A stretch of DNA of 64,000 nucleotides from Entonaema liquescens (GCA_902805475.1 CADCSX010000001.1:930001-994000); one strand, 5' to 3'. Shown: positions 32,829 to 45,075, numbered from the stretch's first letter. A program made the numbers and translations. The notes: generated by a model from the letters alone, not told the origin.

Positions 32829-34342
32829 AACTCCCCTTTTGATTACATACATAGGTACGGTACGTACATAACCAAAACTCACGGATGATACCTCGGTTTA
32901 GAGGGAAAGGAGTTGTACAAAAAAGTTATCATTACCACTACTACGAGGCGCCGGCTCTAACGGCCGGCGAGTATAGAAGAAGTCAGTCAGTCACATTTAC
33001 GTTTGCCGTTGGCGTACGGGCTCTGCATCGGAAGTAGTCATAGGGGAGGCGTTGGGTGGCGCGTGGTGGTGGTAGTTCCTAAAGGGGGCGTACATAGCTG
33101 CTCGTCACGGCCAAGGGCTCTTTAGTTAGGTATTAGGAGTCCAAGGTGTGGCCTTCTGAAATACGTTTATTGCGATGCTTTTACCATCTATCTTTTTCTT
33201 GCTATCATCGTGACTTGCTGACTTGTGTCTTTGTTGTAATGGGCTTGGTAAACACGGCTAGATTGCGATGCCTGTCTGCATTCTTTCAGGGGGCTTTTAG
33301 GGTAGAAGTTCATAGTCATAAAATATTTGAGTCGTAGGTAAACTAAGATGGACCTTAGAGCCTTATGAGTAAACGGATGTCGCTCCTAACTCGTAACCTT
33401 TTGGATGGGGATCATCAATAGTGATATACCCAGTAGCATCCTAAAATAAGCCTATATATATCGATTGGTAGTGGGAAACCCATCTTGGGTAGACGAGTAA
33501 CAGCATGCATATATTTATCATCCATATACTGGTAGAACTCAGTAAATCAAATAACTAACTACCTAGAGATGGTGTTCTATCTCCTACTACACCTAGCTAT
33601 ATGCTCGCTATCCTGCTAGCATCCTGCAATGAGCTCATAAGGGAATTAATGCCAACTTCAGGACGAGGGTATTTACGTAAGTAGGCGCGAAGTATGTTAT
33701 AGTAAAAGATTTTGGTATTTGGGATTCTTCCAAGGAGAACAAATGGCAATGATACTTATTACGAAGCTCCAAGCCGAGTTGGTATCAAGCCTGGTCTCCG
33801 GACCGGTAGCAGTCAAATCTTATCTCAATGCCTAGGTCTACATCGGAAAGGGGCTGCCTTAAGGGCTTCTAGGGTCAATTGATGTCTTTACATGTATATA
33901 ATGTGATTGGAGGGCGTTCCTGGCAAGGTAAATTGCAATCAAAGCTGTAGCCCCAAGAGTTTGTCTATGCCAGTAAGGAGACTGACTGACTGCCTAGCCC
34001 GAGGGTATAGTTGTATTGGTTCAAGTCAGAAGGGTCAAACCTGTTTATCACAACAAAGGACAGGACTAGATTTTACAGATATTGGTGCATGGGATAGACA
34101 AATACAAGTTCACTTGATATGTCAGATGCGCTGTCTTGGGGATAAGTTGGTGTTTGAGTCGCATGCAGAACTGCTTCACATAGAACAAAGAGGACAAAGA
34201 GGCAAAGGTATGACTGAGGAACTAGTTCATCGAATTGATACATCCAAGGCGGCAGCGCCGAGGTTTTGCTTAGGGTACTTTGATACAAAGGGAAGATGCG
34301 ATTGGATAATTCACCACCCCATCTATTTTTCTATCACCCGCT
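32829..34342. other. intergenic between convergent LSD1-like and ATP3 genes
   Basis: About 1.5 kb. A 152-codon plus-strand frame at 33907-34365 overlaps the ATP3 3' end and shows no protein-family character, so it is not called. No RNA gene or repeat array is seen. Confidence 0.4.
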
Positions 34343-35458
34343 TTACATGTCCTCCGAGGCGGTAGCACCAGTGATAATTTCGACCAGTTCGCCAGTAATG
34401 ACGGCTTGACGGGTTCGGTTGAAGAGAATCTGGTACTTGCTGATCATCTCACCAGCGTTCTTGGAGGCGTTCTACGAAGACAGTTAGTCACGGGGATTGA
34501 TAATCTGATAGGGTAGGGTTTGGCGGTCTAAACTTACGTCCATAGCCTGTTGTCGGGCAGAGATTTCGCAGGCGTGACCCTCAGCCAGAGCCCAGTAAAG
34601 AGAGTTAGCGAGGGAGTATTCCCGGAGGTTAGAGAGGAGCTCCTCGTCGACTTCGAAGGCAGAGAAGTTGGGGGAGTTGGCAAAAGCCTCCTCCGAGAAA
34701 GCCTCGATAATTATGGGCTCGTAGCTGGTAGCGTTGATGAACTTGTTGTGAACGATCTTGATATCAGAGTAGTCGGTAGGAAGCTGGATAACCTGGTCGG
34801 CGATGGCCTGGGCATCGGCGAAAGTCGGGATGTCCTTTCCAATACCGGCGAAGCTAAGGACGATGTCCTTGGCGTTCGTACGGCTGAGCTGGGCCCTCGA
34901 CTTTTCACCGATGAGAATCAGGTCGGCAGGCTGCTTGTCGGTGGCCAGGTGTCGGCGCATGAAACGCGAGAGACCGGAGTGAATACCACCGCAGAGACCC
35001 TTGTCGGAACTGCACACGATGTACAGAGTCTTCTTGCCTTCGCCCTCGAGGGGTTTGGTCTCAGCGGATTCGAACACTTCGTTAGAGGTCTGGCCGTACT
35101 TTCGAGAGTCGTTCATGACACGTTGAGCACGGGTCAACTTGGTGGAGGCGACGATCTTCATGGTGTTGGTGATCTTCTCGATGTTCTTAATAGACTTCAG
35201 ACGACCTTCGATTTCTCGTAGGGTAGCGTAGCCAGCTGCTCCATTGTTGACGGCACTGTACCAATTTCAACTATTAGTACTTCTTTATTTCTATAATTCT
35301 TATATCCAAGGTTGATTGGGTATGTTGTGGAATTATATTGAGGTCCGTTTTGCGAATTGCCTCATAATCCCACTTCGAAGAATAATGGATCCGACGTACC
35401 GAGCAGGAATAGCCGCAGCTCCAGCTCTCAGAGCCGGTCGTGCTACCCTTGAAAGCAT
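34343..35458 (-). CDS. ATP3: mitochondrial F1 ATP synthase subunit gamma
   Basis: Central rotor shaft of mitochondrial F1-ATPase. Exons 35458-35400, 35255-34538 and 34471-34343 total 906 nt, 301 aa. The N-terminus is a typical mitochondrial leader (MLSRVARPALRAGAAAIPAR). The mature part begins with the family signature ATLREIEGRLKSIKNIEKIT and NTMKIVASTKLTRAQ, and continues with VCSSDKGLCGGIHSG. The last exon encodes the conserved C-terminal helix NRTRQAVITGELVEIITGA, ending SEDM. Intron 1 (35399-35256) is 144 nt. The gene is divergent from TOP1, with 1.08 kb between start codons. A 223-codon antisense open frame (34550-35221) is a shadow of codon bias. Confidence 0.96.
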
Positions 35459-36541
35459 CTTGAAGAACTAGAGGGTGAATCGTATCCTGAGCCCTTAAGG
35501 AAGGTTGATTGCGATGCGATAGGGGAGCGCAATCAATTGGTGACTCTCGGATCAATTATTTGGATGAGGTTCGATTGATCTCTTTTGGCACATTTCTACA
35601 TCAAAAGCTTCTTTCCTTCAGTTCCCGAGCCACACTTCCCAAGCCCGGGGCGCTTTCCCACGTTACCGGAAATTTCTCGGCCCAGATGAACCACTCCATG
35701 CCAAGGAAAGAGAGGTACCTAGGTACTTCCTTAAAGGTAACATGTACTTTGTACTATAACTCATGTGTACACAAATTGGTCTTTTTTTGTTTCTCTTGTG
35801 CAGGTGGTCCTTGCGTACGTACAATAGGTAGGTACGATACATAGTACTTATTACCTACTTATATTGCCTACTAATTCGGAAGCGACATCACTCATGCATC
35901 TCTACATCTCATTTATTATCTAATCATTCTTTCTATTTTGTATATTTACCCTAAGCCACTTTGGGCTCCTCTTTACCATAGTCCTCATAGTTTCTGAAGT
36001 TCTGACCGGGGTTCACTACCAAATTTTTTTTTTCCTTTACTTTCTATCAATAACGCAGCCAGCACCCCAAGCACCCAGAAGCCTAGCACGTAGCAACAGA
36101 CCAGGTCGGCCGCAGCAGCAGGGCATTCTTGGATTCTTCCTACCCAGTCCCTACCTTCTTTTTCTCCACCCATAAGGACAACACCTGGCCAATAGGATCC
36201 TCTGCGGACTCAACCTGTGGCTAACGGGCTAGACTTTCAATGAAGCCTTCTTTTCCAAGTCCTCACACTCGTCGTCTCTGACTTTTCCCCTTCCAATCTC
36301 ACCATTTCTCCCCCTTCTTTATTTTCCTTGCTTGTCTGTCCTCCTCATCTTATAGATTTAGGGTGGTGCACTCCGGTGTAGTCCACCCTTCTCATCTTTC
36401 AAAATCGCAAAACTTCACTTCAAACCCGTCTTTCGCGCTCTGTTTCTTCGTACCTTTACCTCGAGATTCCTGAATTCCTCTCCGAATCCCCTACTAGGTC
36501 AACAACTTGCCTTCGCGACTCGTCGGTCTTTCGCGCCCAGG
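35459..36541. other. divergent promoter region, ATP3 / TOP1
   Basis: About 1.08 kb. The TOP1-proximal 300 bp is pyrimidine-rich (probable promoter and 5' leader) and contains the hairpin at 36361-36388. TACCTAGGTA-type motifs occur near 35716-35730 and 35820-35870. Confidence 0.45.
36361..36388 (+). promoter_or_regulatory. hairpin in the probable TOP1 5' leader
   Basis: GGGTGG pairs with CCACCC, and inside it GCAC pairs with GTGT around a TCCG tetraloop, with small bulges of 1 and 3 nt. It lies 154 nt upstream of the TOP1 start codon in a pyrimidine-rich leader. As RNA it would be a stable GC-rich stem-loop; a regulatory role is an inference. Confidence 0.4.
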
Positions 36542-39500
36542 ATGTCGGACTCAGACGACGATATGCCTCTGGCTCGTACCAACGGTCATCGTAAGTTTGC
36601 CTTTTTTTTTTTTTCTCCTTCTTTTAATTGTGACTTGTTCTACCATCCAGGTGTCACTTGCCTCGCGCTATCTCAACGTACCAACTTCACACCCTTTCAT
36701 CCGCTCGTGGAACTCGATTCTACCTACCCGCCTTTTAAACGTACCTCGGTCTCGGTTATATTAACGCGCCTTCTAATGTTTTAGCCTCGAGTGCTTCCAA
36801 GACCCAAGGTAAAGCCATGAACAGCGTTACGAAACCTAAGCCTGCTCCTGTGTCCATTCGCAACGGACCAGTGAAGAACGGTGCATCCCCGCAAGCCAAC
36901 GGCAACGGAAAGCGCAAGTCGCGGACTTCTACCAGCAATGTGAGCTACAAGGACGCGTCAGAGTCCGAGGATGGGCGATTGGTATGTTAGAATACGCTAT
37001 ACCAGAACTGTGATGCAAAGTAGAGACATCTATACTAACTTACGAATTAGGTGAAACGTCAAAGAAAGGTCATTTCCGACGATTCCGATGACGAGGTTCT
37101 TAGCAAGAGAAAGACCAAGCTACCACCTGCCGCTGATGAGACTGCTATGATCGAAGATTCAGACGATGACAAGCCTTTGAATGCCAAGCTTGCTTCTAAG
37201 AGGAAGGCTATTGAGAAGAATGCTGAAAAGGAAGCGAAAGCCATCAACGCGAGCGAGGCCAGAGCGAAGAAGGCCACTCCAAAGAAGGCTGTCAAGGACG
37301 AGTCCGATGACGATGTACCCTTAGCAGGTGCCAAGGGGAAAAAGCGACCATCCAACGGTATTAACGGAAAGGGAAAGTCCAATGGTGTTAAAAAGGAGGA
37401 GTCTGATTCCGACGTGCCTATTCGCAAAAAGGCAAAGACTGCCCCTAGCAAGGCTAATGTCAAGGCTGAAAAGTCTACTCCGGCTAAGAAGGCTCCTCCT
37501 AAGAAAGCCAAAAAGGAGGTGAGCGAAGAGCCAGCCGAAGGTGAAGATGAAGAAGAAGAGTATCGTTGGTGGGACGCCCCCAAGAAAGAGGATGATAGTA
37601 TCAAGTGGACCACACTTGAGCACAATGGTGTCCTCTTCCCCCCGGCCTACGAACCCCTCCCCAAGGACGTGAAGCTTATTTACGACGGTACTCCGGTTAA
37701 TCTCCATGTCGAAGCTGAAGAAGTCGCTGGTTTCTTTGGATCAATGCTCAACTCAACTCACAACGTTGAGAACCCTACATTCCAGAAGAATTTCTTCACC
37801 GACTTCAAGGAGGTTCTTGACCGGACAGGTGGAGCAACGGATCGGAAAGGTAACAAGGTTGCCATCAAGGAATTTTCCAAGCTCGACTTCAAGCCTATCT
37901 TTGAATACTACCACGCCAAGAACGAAGCGAAAAAGGCTCGCCCAGCTGCCGAAAAGAAAGCCGAGAAGGCCGAGAGGGATAAGCTTGAAGCTCCGTATAT
38001 GTACTGCAAATGGGACGGTCGCAAAGAAAAGGTCGGCAACTTCCGAGTCGAACCTCCCGGTTTGTTCCGTGGTCGTGGCGAGCATCCCAAGACTGGCAAG
38101 GTCAAGAAGCGAGTTATGCCTGAACAGATTACCATCAACATCGGAAAGGACGCTAAGGTCCCAACTCCTCCTGAGGGCCACAAATGGAAGGCTATTCAGC
38201 ACGACAACAAAGCCACGTGGTTGGCAATGTGGCAAGAAAACATCAATGGTTCATACAAGTATGTCATGCTCGGCGCGACCAGTGCTGTCAAGGGCCAGAG
38301 TGACTTCAAGAAGTTCGAGAAAGCCCGAGAGTTGAAGAAGCATATCGCAAGGATCCGCAAGGACTATACGAAGGATCTGAAGGCAGAAGCCATGGCTGAC
38401 CGTCAGCGAGCCACGGCTGTCTACCTGATCGACAAGTTTGCTCTAAGAGCTGGTAACGAAAAGGACACCGAGAACGAAGCTGAGACTGTGGGTTGCTGTT
38501 CGCTTAAATATGAACATGTTACCCTCCGAGAGCCTAATACCGTTATCTTTGATTTCCTGGGTAAAGACAGTATTAGATTCTACGACGAGGTCACAGTTGA
38601 CCGACAGGTGTTTAAGAATCTTCGAGTATTCAAGAAGCCACCGAAGAAGGAGGGTGATGATATCTTTGATCGTCTGACCACCACCCAGCTGAACAAACAT
38701 CTTTCTTCGTATATGGCGGGATTGACCGCGAAAGTCTTCCGTACATATAATGCTTCCTACACCATGGCAAACCTACTCAAAGATTTGAAAGTCTCGGATG
38801 CCACCATGGCGGAGAAGATCAAATTATATAACGATTGCAATCGTGAGGTCGCTATTCTTTGCAATCATAAACGGACTGTCGGTGCAAGCCATGAAACACA
38901 GATGGAGAAGCTCAATGATCGTATCAAGGGTCTTAAGTACCAGAAGTGGCGTAACAAGATGATGCTCTTAGATGTGGATCCCAAGCAAAAGAAGAAGAAG
39001 GGCGCCGATTTCTTCGAATTGGACCCAGATCTCGACGAAGCTTGGATCCAAGAGCACCAGAACTTCTTGGTCGAGGAACAGCGAACAAAGATTCAGAAGA
39101 AGTTTGAAAAGGACAACCAAAAGCGTCAAGAAGATGGCGAGAAACCCTTCCCGGACAAGGAGCTTAAGGAGCGTCTTCAAGCTGCGGATGAACTAGCAAA
39201 GAAGTTCAAAAAAGAGAATAAGACCAAGAAGGTGGAGGCCGAAGGAAGAGGCCCGACGGTTGAGAAGATTGAAAGCAATATCCAGAAGATAGAAGAACGC
39301 ATAAGAACCCTGGAGCTTCAGGCCGCCGACCGTGATGGTAACAAGGAGGTTGCTCTCGGCACCTCCAAGATCGTAAGTCATATTAAGAACATACTTTTAT
39401 TAAAGGGGAATGCTAACTTGGTATCTAGAACTACATTGATCCCCGCCTTACCGTTGTCTTTGCCAAGAAGTTTGACGTTCCTATTGAGAAGTTCTTCTCT

Positions 39501-39569
39501 AAGACTCTGCGTGAGAAGTTCAACTGGGCTATCAAGTCCGTAGAGGACGATGATCACTGGGAATTTTAA
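36542..39569 (+). CDS. TOP1: DNA topoisomerase I (type IB)
   Basis: Nuclear type IB topoisomerase that relaxes supercoils through a 3'-phosphotyrosine intermediate. Exons 36542-36590, 36785-36981, 37051-39372 and 39429-39569 give 903 codons, 902 aa. The first ~220 residues are the charged nuclear-localising domain (repeats of acidic DSDDD and Lys-rich blocks). The core starts near IKWTTLEHNGVLFPPAYEPL and contains IRFYDEVTVDRQVFKNL, FRTYNASYTMANLL and LCNHKRTVG; a coiled Lys/Glu linker follows. The active-site Tyr858 lies in LGTSKI | NYIDPRLTVVF, where the splice at 39372/39429 falls two residues before it. The C-terminus is WAIKSVEDDDHWEF. All three junctions keep frame. The 194-nt first intron is long for this window. 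Confidence 0.97.
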
Positions 39570-40651
39570 GGCTACGGGTCACCTATTTATTGACATTACT
39601 CTAGCACTTCATCCGTATATTTATTGTATAGTACACATCCCGCTAATGGCGTTCAAAGGTTAGAGAGACCTAGAAAAGAGAAGAGAGCCAGCGGGGGGAG
39701 GTTTCAGAAGAGGACGGGAGAAAGGAAGATGGCGTAAGGATTTGAGGAGATATTTCAAAAACACTTCTACAGCATGACCAGCTACGATCGACGAGCATGA
39801 TCGGACGAGCCAGGTACTTTAGCATGGCGCGGTGCATTCCGGGGGGTGCGAGTTGCCGGGGTCGGTTCGTGGACAACTCGATTTGTGTCGCTTCTAGAGC
39901 GCAATTCTAGATAGACAGAAATACGATGCATTAGTAATTTCCTCACCTTGGATTCATCTCGCAAGTTAATGCTTATACCAACCCACGTAGTATTTGGGCC
40001 ATAATACGTGTTAGGGTCCATTTGGAACGGTACCGTTGTAAAATCTTCATATGATATGGCTGGCTACTTAGTAGTAGGTGCCTAGGTAGGCAGAATAGTT
40101 GCCTGCGCCTATCTTCCCAATAGCCTATCTAGCCCTTTCCACAGCGAGTTAAAACCTTACAGAATCAATATGTGTGCTTACTTGTTACACACCAGCTGGA
40201 CATTGGCGAAGTACCTGACCATACAGATCGATTCGATATATTAGATCTTACACCGCAGCTTCTACGTCATGCAAGCCACCTGTATCTTGATTCGTCGATA
40301 GAGTGTGCATGAGCTAGAGCCAGCTGGAGATCTTTTTCATCCATGTCCTACATACTTAGTATGTATGTGAATCCTATGCGGCTTAAAAATGGTTGAACGA
40401 GGTTTTTTTTTCTGCTATGCTACCGCTTGACTCTATCTAGAAGGTTTAATAAGACTTGCTATATAGGTGGTAGGGAAGTAAGTGCGTAGGTGTATTTACC
40501 TATGTATATATGTATGTATGTATGTATGTATAGCTAATTACACGGCTGCGGAGGTTTAAGTAAATACACAACTCCGGCTCCAACTCCGATCCCGACAGTT
40601 CTTAACGTAAATACGAAACTCAAAAGGGCTGACGGTGGTATATATATCTAG
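39570..40651. other. intergenic between convergent TOP1 and ARO8-like genes
   Basis: About 1.08 kb. It contains a TATG tetranucleotide microsatellite at 40501-40532. A minus-strand pair of frames (40021-39670) can be joined by a 40-nt intron but is not called; see rejected items. Confidence 0.4.
40501..40532. repeat. TATG/GTAT microsatellite
   Basis: Tandem TATG units with one TATATATG interruption, in the spacer downstream of both TOP1 and the aminotransferase gene. Confidence 0.9.
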
Positions 40652-42634
40652 CTAGCTACCATTCTGGGCGGCAAAATTCTCGCGCACGGCAGCGCCGAAG
40701 CGTTCGATGGCGGCGTCCATAGCGGCCTCGGAGGCGGCGGCGAAGGTGGTGCGGAAGAAGAGGCCGCTGGGGGGCTGGTCGCGCTCGGCGCGGAACCAGG
40801 AGCCGCGGATGGCGAGGACGCCCTTGTCGATGCACGTGTTGAAGATGGCCTCTTCGATCTCTAGGATGGACTTGCTCGAAGCTTGCGGGTGTTGCGTGTG
40901 GTCGACATTGAGCCAGAGCTAGGTATTGGGGACGTTTCTCGTTAGTGGAAAAGGGGTTGAGAAGGGAAGGGAAGGGAAGGGAGGGGGGTATCTTACAAAC
41001 ATGCCGGCGGCCGGCGGAACCCAGCTCACGATGTCCCGGGGAAGATGCTTCTCGCACGCGGCGAGGATCGTGTCCCTTCGCCGCGTATACTCGAGTCGTA
41101 GGTGCATCAACCACCTCAGGTATCCCTCGTGGCCCCACGTCTCGTCCACGAGCTTGTACATGAGGATCTGGGCGATTCCGCTGGGGCCCTGGCTGCAGCA
41201 CTCGGCGTGCCGGATGTACCGCTCGACGATCTGTTCGCTCGCCGTGATCCAGCCAACCCGCGACCCGGGCACGACCACCTTGCTGAACGAGTCCAGGCGC
41301 ATCACGCGCCCATCTACGTCCATAGTAAGTAAGCTAGGGACTAGACCGTTTAGGAATTCCTCGACGGTGGAAGGTGGCGGAACGCCAGGTGTGTTGGGGC
41401 CCGTGTACGGCTGCATCTGGAGGAAGTAGTACGGCTCGTCCTCGAGGATAAACACGTCGTGCTTCTGGCACACGGCGTAGATATCCCGCCGGCGCTGCTC
41501 GCTCTGCGTCGCGCCTGTGGGGTTCTGTCCCGAGGGCACCGTGTACAAGACCGCGGGCTTCCTCGCGCCTCTCGCTTTCTCGTCCCACGACGACAAGATC
41601 TCATCCATATTCTCGGGCAGCAGACCCTGCCCATCCAGACGCACGCCAAACACCTTGATACCCAACGGCGCGGTTGTCTCGAGCGCGGTGGAAAAGCTGT
41701 ATTCTTCGGTGAGTATGGAGTCGCCCCTCGCGCGGTCGCAGAACATCCTCAACGCCTGCTCCAGGGCCCCCGTGCTGCCGATCGTCAGGGCGCACCGCCA
41801 GTCCGAGTACGGCAGGCCGCCGTGGACGAGCTCCGTGTGCTCCGTGACCCAGCGTAGTAGCTGAGCGGAACCGATAGACTGGCCGTAGTTCATGGCGATG
41901 GACAGGTCGTACACGCCGCCGTTCTCGTTCTTCGCGACGTCGTACTTGCCTATCCGGACTTCCTGCCCCGACACTGCCGTCTCGGCTTCGGTGAAGTGAG
42001 GCGGCGTGGGCACGTGCATGCTCAGGGCGTCGATGGGGAAATTCTCCGCAGACGGCAGACCGCCACCGAGGGAGATGAGGCCCGGCTTTTTGAGGTGCTT
42101 GGCTGCTAGCTTGAGCACACATGCTTCTCGTGCTTTTGACTCTTGGCTGAGAAGGTCTAAGAATAAAGTTAAATCCAGTTATAATATTATTGTTGTATGA
42201 GTGCGACTTACGGTCCCATCGTTTTGCTTTGGGCTTATTGGGTGCTTGCTATATCACAGCATACATAAACGAGTGTTAGTAAAAGTAACCTTATGAAAAG
42301 CTAAATACGAGATTATGGGCATCGGAGATAGTGAGCTTCTCACAGGAGATTTGAACATGTCACTATCCGAGTAAGACGCCGTGGGAGCAAATAGCTTTCC
42401 CGCTTTCGCCCTCCGCTCCTTGATATCATCGATCGTCAGCCGCTCATGGGCCAGCTGGCCTATAACAGGGTCTTTCTCCACCAACATTGCGCCGCTGGAA
42501 CCTGTAGACTGTTGACGCCGAGGACTAGTAGAGAACAAATGTTTGGTAGAAGCTGGTATAAAGCGTCGGGCCGGACGAACAGGAAGTGACAGGGACGAGA
42601 GAGTCCGGTATGTGTTATAGTTAAACCTTGTCAT
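40652..42634 (-). CDS. ARO8: aromatic amino acid aminotransferase (Aro8-type), mitochondrial-like leader
   Basis: PLP-dependent class I/II aminotransferase that interconverts aromatic amino acids and their 2-oxo acids. Exons 42634-42344, 42248-42212, 42156-40997 and 40918-40652 give 585 codons, 584 aa. Key sequences: PGLISLGGGLPSAENFP, the NPTGAT loop in SGQNPTGATQSEQRRRDIY, ILEDEPYYFLQM, and the PLP Lys in LDSFSKVVVPGSRVGW. Exon 4 adds LWLNVDHTQHPQASSK and the C-terminal small domain. The N-terminus (MTRFNYNTYRTLSSLSLPVRPARRF ... HLFSTSPRRQQ, with many Arg/Ser and no acids) reads as a mitochondrial presequence; an internal Met in GAMLVEKD could start a cytosolic form. Intron 3 (40996-40919) contains GAAGG repeats, pyrimidine-rich on the coding strand. 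The gene is more GC-rich than its neighbours. Confidence 0.93.
40961..40988. repeat. GAAGG short tandem repeat
   Basis: Four to five GAAGG units followed by a G run, inside the last intron of the Aro8-like gene. On the coding strand it is a CCTTC tract between donor and branch site. Confidence 0.85.
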
Positions 42635-43377
42635 GGTATCTAGAAATAAGATTTCCAAGTGTACATATTATATTAGAGTTCCGCTTGCTGTGGGATTACA
42701 TAACAGACCCGAATGGCGTAAATTCATGGGTCCAAGGGATTGTTGTCATAGTGCGGCTTCCCTTTGTTCACCGAATCATACGGGCCTCGGGTTGCGATAA
42801 CGGGGGACGATAGTGGGGCTCCGGCCGATTATAGCCGGCCTCAGGTAACCAATACCATCTTCCGGTTTGCGTCACCCATTGACGCTTTAGGTCATTCGTA
42901 GATTTTAATAAGTACTATAGTATTTCCATCTCGTAACTATCTCCAAATGCCAATGTGGATACGTAACTGCGTGATCTTACTAATTCAACCACGGGATTGT
43001 AAAGAAATAATCATCGATTACGTTTATAATATTCGTCTTCAGCGCCTATCTATATGCTAAACCATGCTATTATTCCCTAGCTCATAATACGTACGCCGCC
43101 CTATGTACGGTGCCTTGTCATATCTTATCTACAACGACCATCCGTATCCAGTCTAGATTCTTGCTTGTGGTTTGCTCCATTATACGCCCATTGCTCATGC
43201 AAATGCCGACCCCAAATAATTCCCTGTTCTGTGACTTGAGTCGATGTCTATGTCATCTCTATAGGCGTTTCTGTCTATAACAGTATAAGCTGTCCGTAGT
43301 AAGCTGTAGGTGGTTGAGGAAAATGCATTTCTAAATATCGAAAATCCGTTGAATAGATAAGACCGAAGCAAAATAAA
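42635..43377. other. intergenic upstream of the ARO8-like gene
   Basis: About 740 bp with no protein-like frame. It probably carries the aminotransferase promoter on its left side. Confidence 0.4.
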
Positions 43378-43803
43378 TCAACGAAAATCAGTCCAGTCTT
43401 GATAACTCCGGCACGTACCCCAGTGCTGGGGTTCTGCTAAGCCCGGTGTTGAGGCGGTGAATCTTCGATTACGCGGACTGGTACTGCGATTATGCCGTCC
43501 AAATAGCAAATCCCGGAAAGGTAGTTGTCCTTGCATATGCCCGGTCCTTCCGCCTTGCTTGCTATAACGGTCTCTGATTGCAATCCCTTTTTGGACATAT
43601 TTCTTGCAACGGCCGTTGGAATTGGTAACCTTAGGTGCACCAGACTGGGGGCTAATGCACTCGTAGAGACTAGCCAATCGATTTACGGATAGACGAAATC
43701 CTAAACCTGGGCGGGTATGCTCCCCAGTTCCCGCGAGCAAGGTAGACGCTTGCTTAACTGCAGGGTCCTCCGGTTCAGGAGAACTCATAACTCCCTCAGT
43801 CAT
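43378..43803 (-). CDS. doubtful hypothetical protein, 141 aa
   Basis: ATG-started single frame lying 73 bp downstream of the CRH gene on the same strand. The first 60 residues look protein-like (MSSPEPEDPAVKQAS, then LGFRLSVNRLASLYEC); the rest is basic with Arg/Gly/Ser and two Cys residues. No family is recognised. It could be part of the CRH transcript's 3' UTR, or a small gene or gene relic. Confidence 0.28.
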   Translation of the reverse strand: MTEGVMSSPEPEDPAVKQASTLLAGTGEHTRPGLGFRLSVNRLASLYECISPQSGAPKVTNSNGRCKKYVQKGIAIRDRYSKQGGRTGHMQGQLPFRDLLFGRHNRSTSPRNRRFTASTPGLAEPQHWGTCRSYQDWTDFR

Positions 43804-43875
43804 AAAACATAAACTCCTTTACTCATGATAATGCTTCTTGTTTCGCTATCGGTAAAGTTGCGATTTTGCAGTGCT

Positions 43876-45075
43876 TCAAGGCCAAAATCTTCGGCCACTT
43901 GCGAGGAGAGCACAGAGAGTGAAAGCAAAAACGAAGGGGTAAGTAGGGCCTGGGTAATGCATATGTTAGTTTCATATCTAAGCAGCAGGGGAGAGAGATT
44001 ATGAACATACGTAAGATAGTAGAACTTGAAGGTACTATCTTCCCCTCTGAAGTCATAACCCAGCCTTCAGGTAAGTTGTTAGAGGAACCCGAGTCTTGGC
44101 TATCTGAGCCGCCAATACCACCGACGGGGACATTAGCCGATCCGGTTGCGGTAGAGCCACTCGCGACCGCGGTGGTAGTAAGGGTACCGGCATTGCCCTG
44201 GTTGCCATTGACTTGTCCGTCCTCCGCCTGGATAGATTGCCATGTGCCGGAGGTGTCACCGTAAGTATAAGCTCGACCCGTGCTGTAATCCGTCACCTTG
44301 ACGGTTTTTACACTCATGCTGAAGGGTCCCTGGGAGTAGTCGGTAGGACCGCGTGCCCAATCGATCGTACCCTGAGGGTTGCCAGAATCGCCTCCAGACC
44401 ATACGCCGAACTTGACCTGCATTGGCGTTTGGGGGTACTGGCCCTCTTCCGCTTCTGAAGCCTGAAGCGTCCTGACCACTGTTCCATCCACGGTCCAGAT
44501 AACTCGATCGCTTGTCCAGTCTATCACGTAAGTAATGAAACTGTCTTGGTTGTTTGCCATTTGATGAAACTGCCCACGGTTGTAGGAGGCGGTTATACCC
44601 TTTCCGAAGTAGTTGGATTGTACCTCGGTCGAGTCGGCACCCAGCCATTCCCAGTCGATTTCGTCAAGGCAGTCGGATTGCAATACGAAGGAGGACACGA
44701 TACCGGCACCGGGAGCAGCTTTCAAGCTGAGCTCGACTCGACCGAACATGATGTAGAAGACGGAAGTAAGCTGAGGCGCGTCGCCGCTCTGTCTAACCGT
44801 AAAAGTTACGCCGTCTGAGCCGTATGTAGGTTCGCCGCCTGATTTGACGAACGAGTTCACCTCTCCTTGGGTAAAGTCGACGTCAATGGCCATGCCGAGG
44901 GCAGTGTCCGCGGGACATGCTGAGCGATGTAAGCCATTGGAGCATCAACTTAGGTGGTATGGAAGAATAACTTACTTGAGCTTAGAGGGTTGCATGATGT
45001 GTATGCCTGGGCAATAGTCCGGGCTGAGAACATGGCGGCAGCCAGTACGGCGCATCTCCGAATAGAAGAAGCCAT
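43876..45075 (-). CDS. GPI-anchored CRH-type GH16 chitin-glucan transglycosylase
   Basis: Cell-wall enzyme that cross-links chitin to beta-glucan. Exons 45075-44976, 44919-44011 and 43949-43876 give 361 codons, 360 aa. The signal peptide is MASSIRRCAVLAAAMFSARTI, with cleavage likely after AQA. The mature start YTSCNPLSSTCPAD is the CRH Cys motif. The GH16 catalytic triad is DEIDWEWLG (Glu-Asp-Glu pattern), followed by QSNYFGKG and WTVDGTVVRTL. After the GH16 domain come a Ser/Gly/Thr-rich stretch and, created by splicing across 44010-43950, a hydrophobic tail YPFVFAFTLCALLASG, consistent with a GPI-attachment signal. The tail is followed by RRFWP, slightly unusual. Without that splice the C-terminus would not be hydrophobic, which supports the model. 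Confidence 0.93.

Noticed and set aside
33907..34365. 152-codon frame between the LSD1-like gene and ATP3
   Set aside because: It overlaps the last ATP3 exon and has no recognisable protein features.
34550..35221. 223-codon plus-strand frame opposite ATP3
   Set aside because: The minus strand encodes an unmistakable ATP synthase gamma subunit; the antisense protein is repetitive Val/Gly/Glu/Leu without family features.
39670..40021. Possible two-exon minus-strand gene behind TOP1 (MDPNTYYGPN start, 40-nt intron)
   Set aside because: The intron is unusually short, the second part is Ser/Pro/Arg-rich, it lies in the TOP1 3' flank, and no family is recognised.
40707..41864. Several long plus-strand frames opposite the Aro8-like gene
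   Set aside because: Shadows caused by the GC-rich third positions of the aminotransferase exons.
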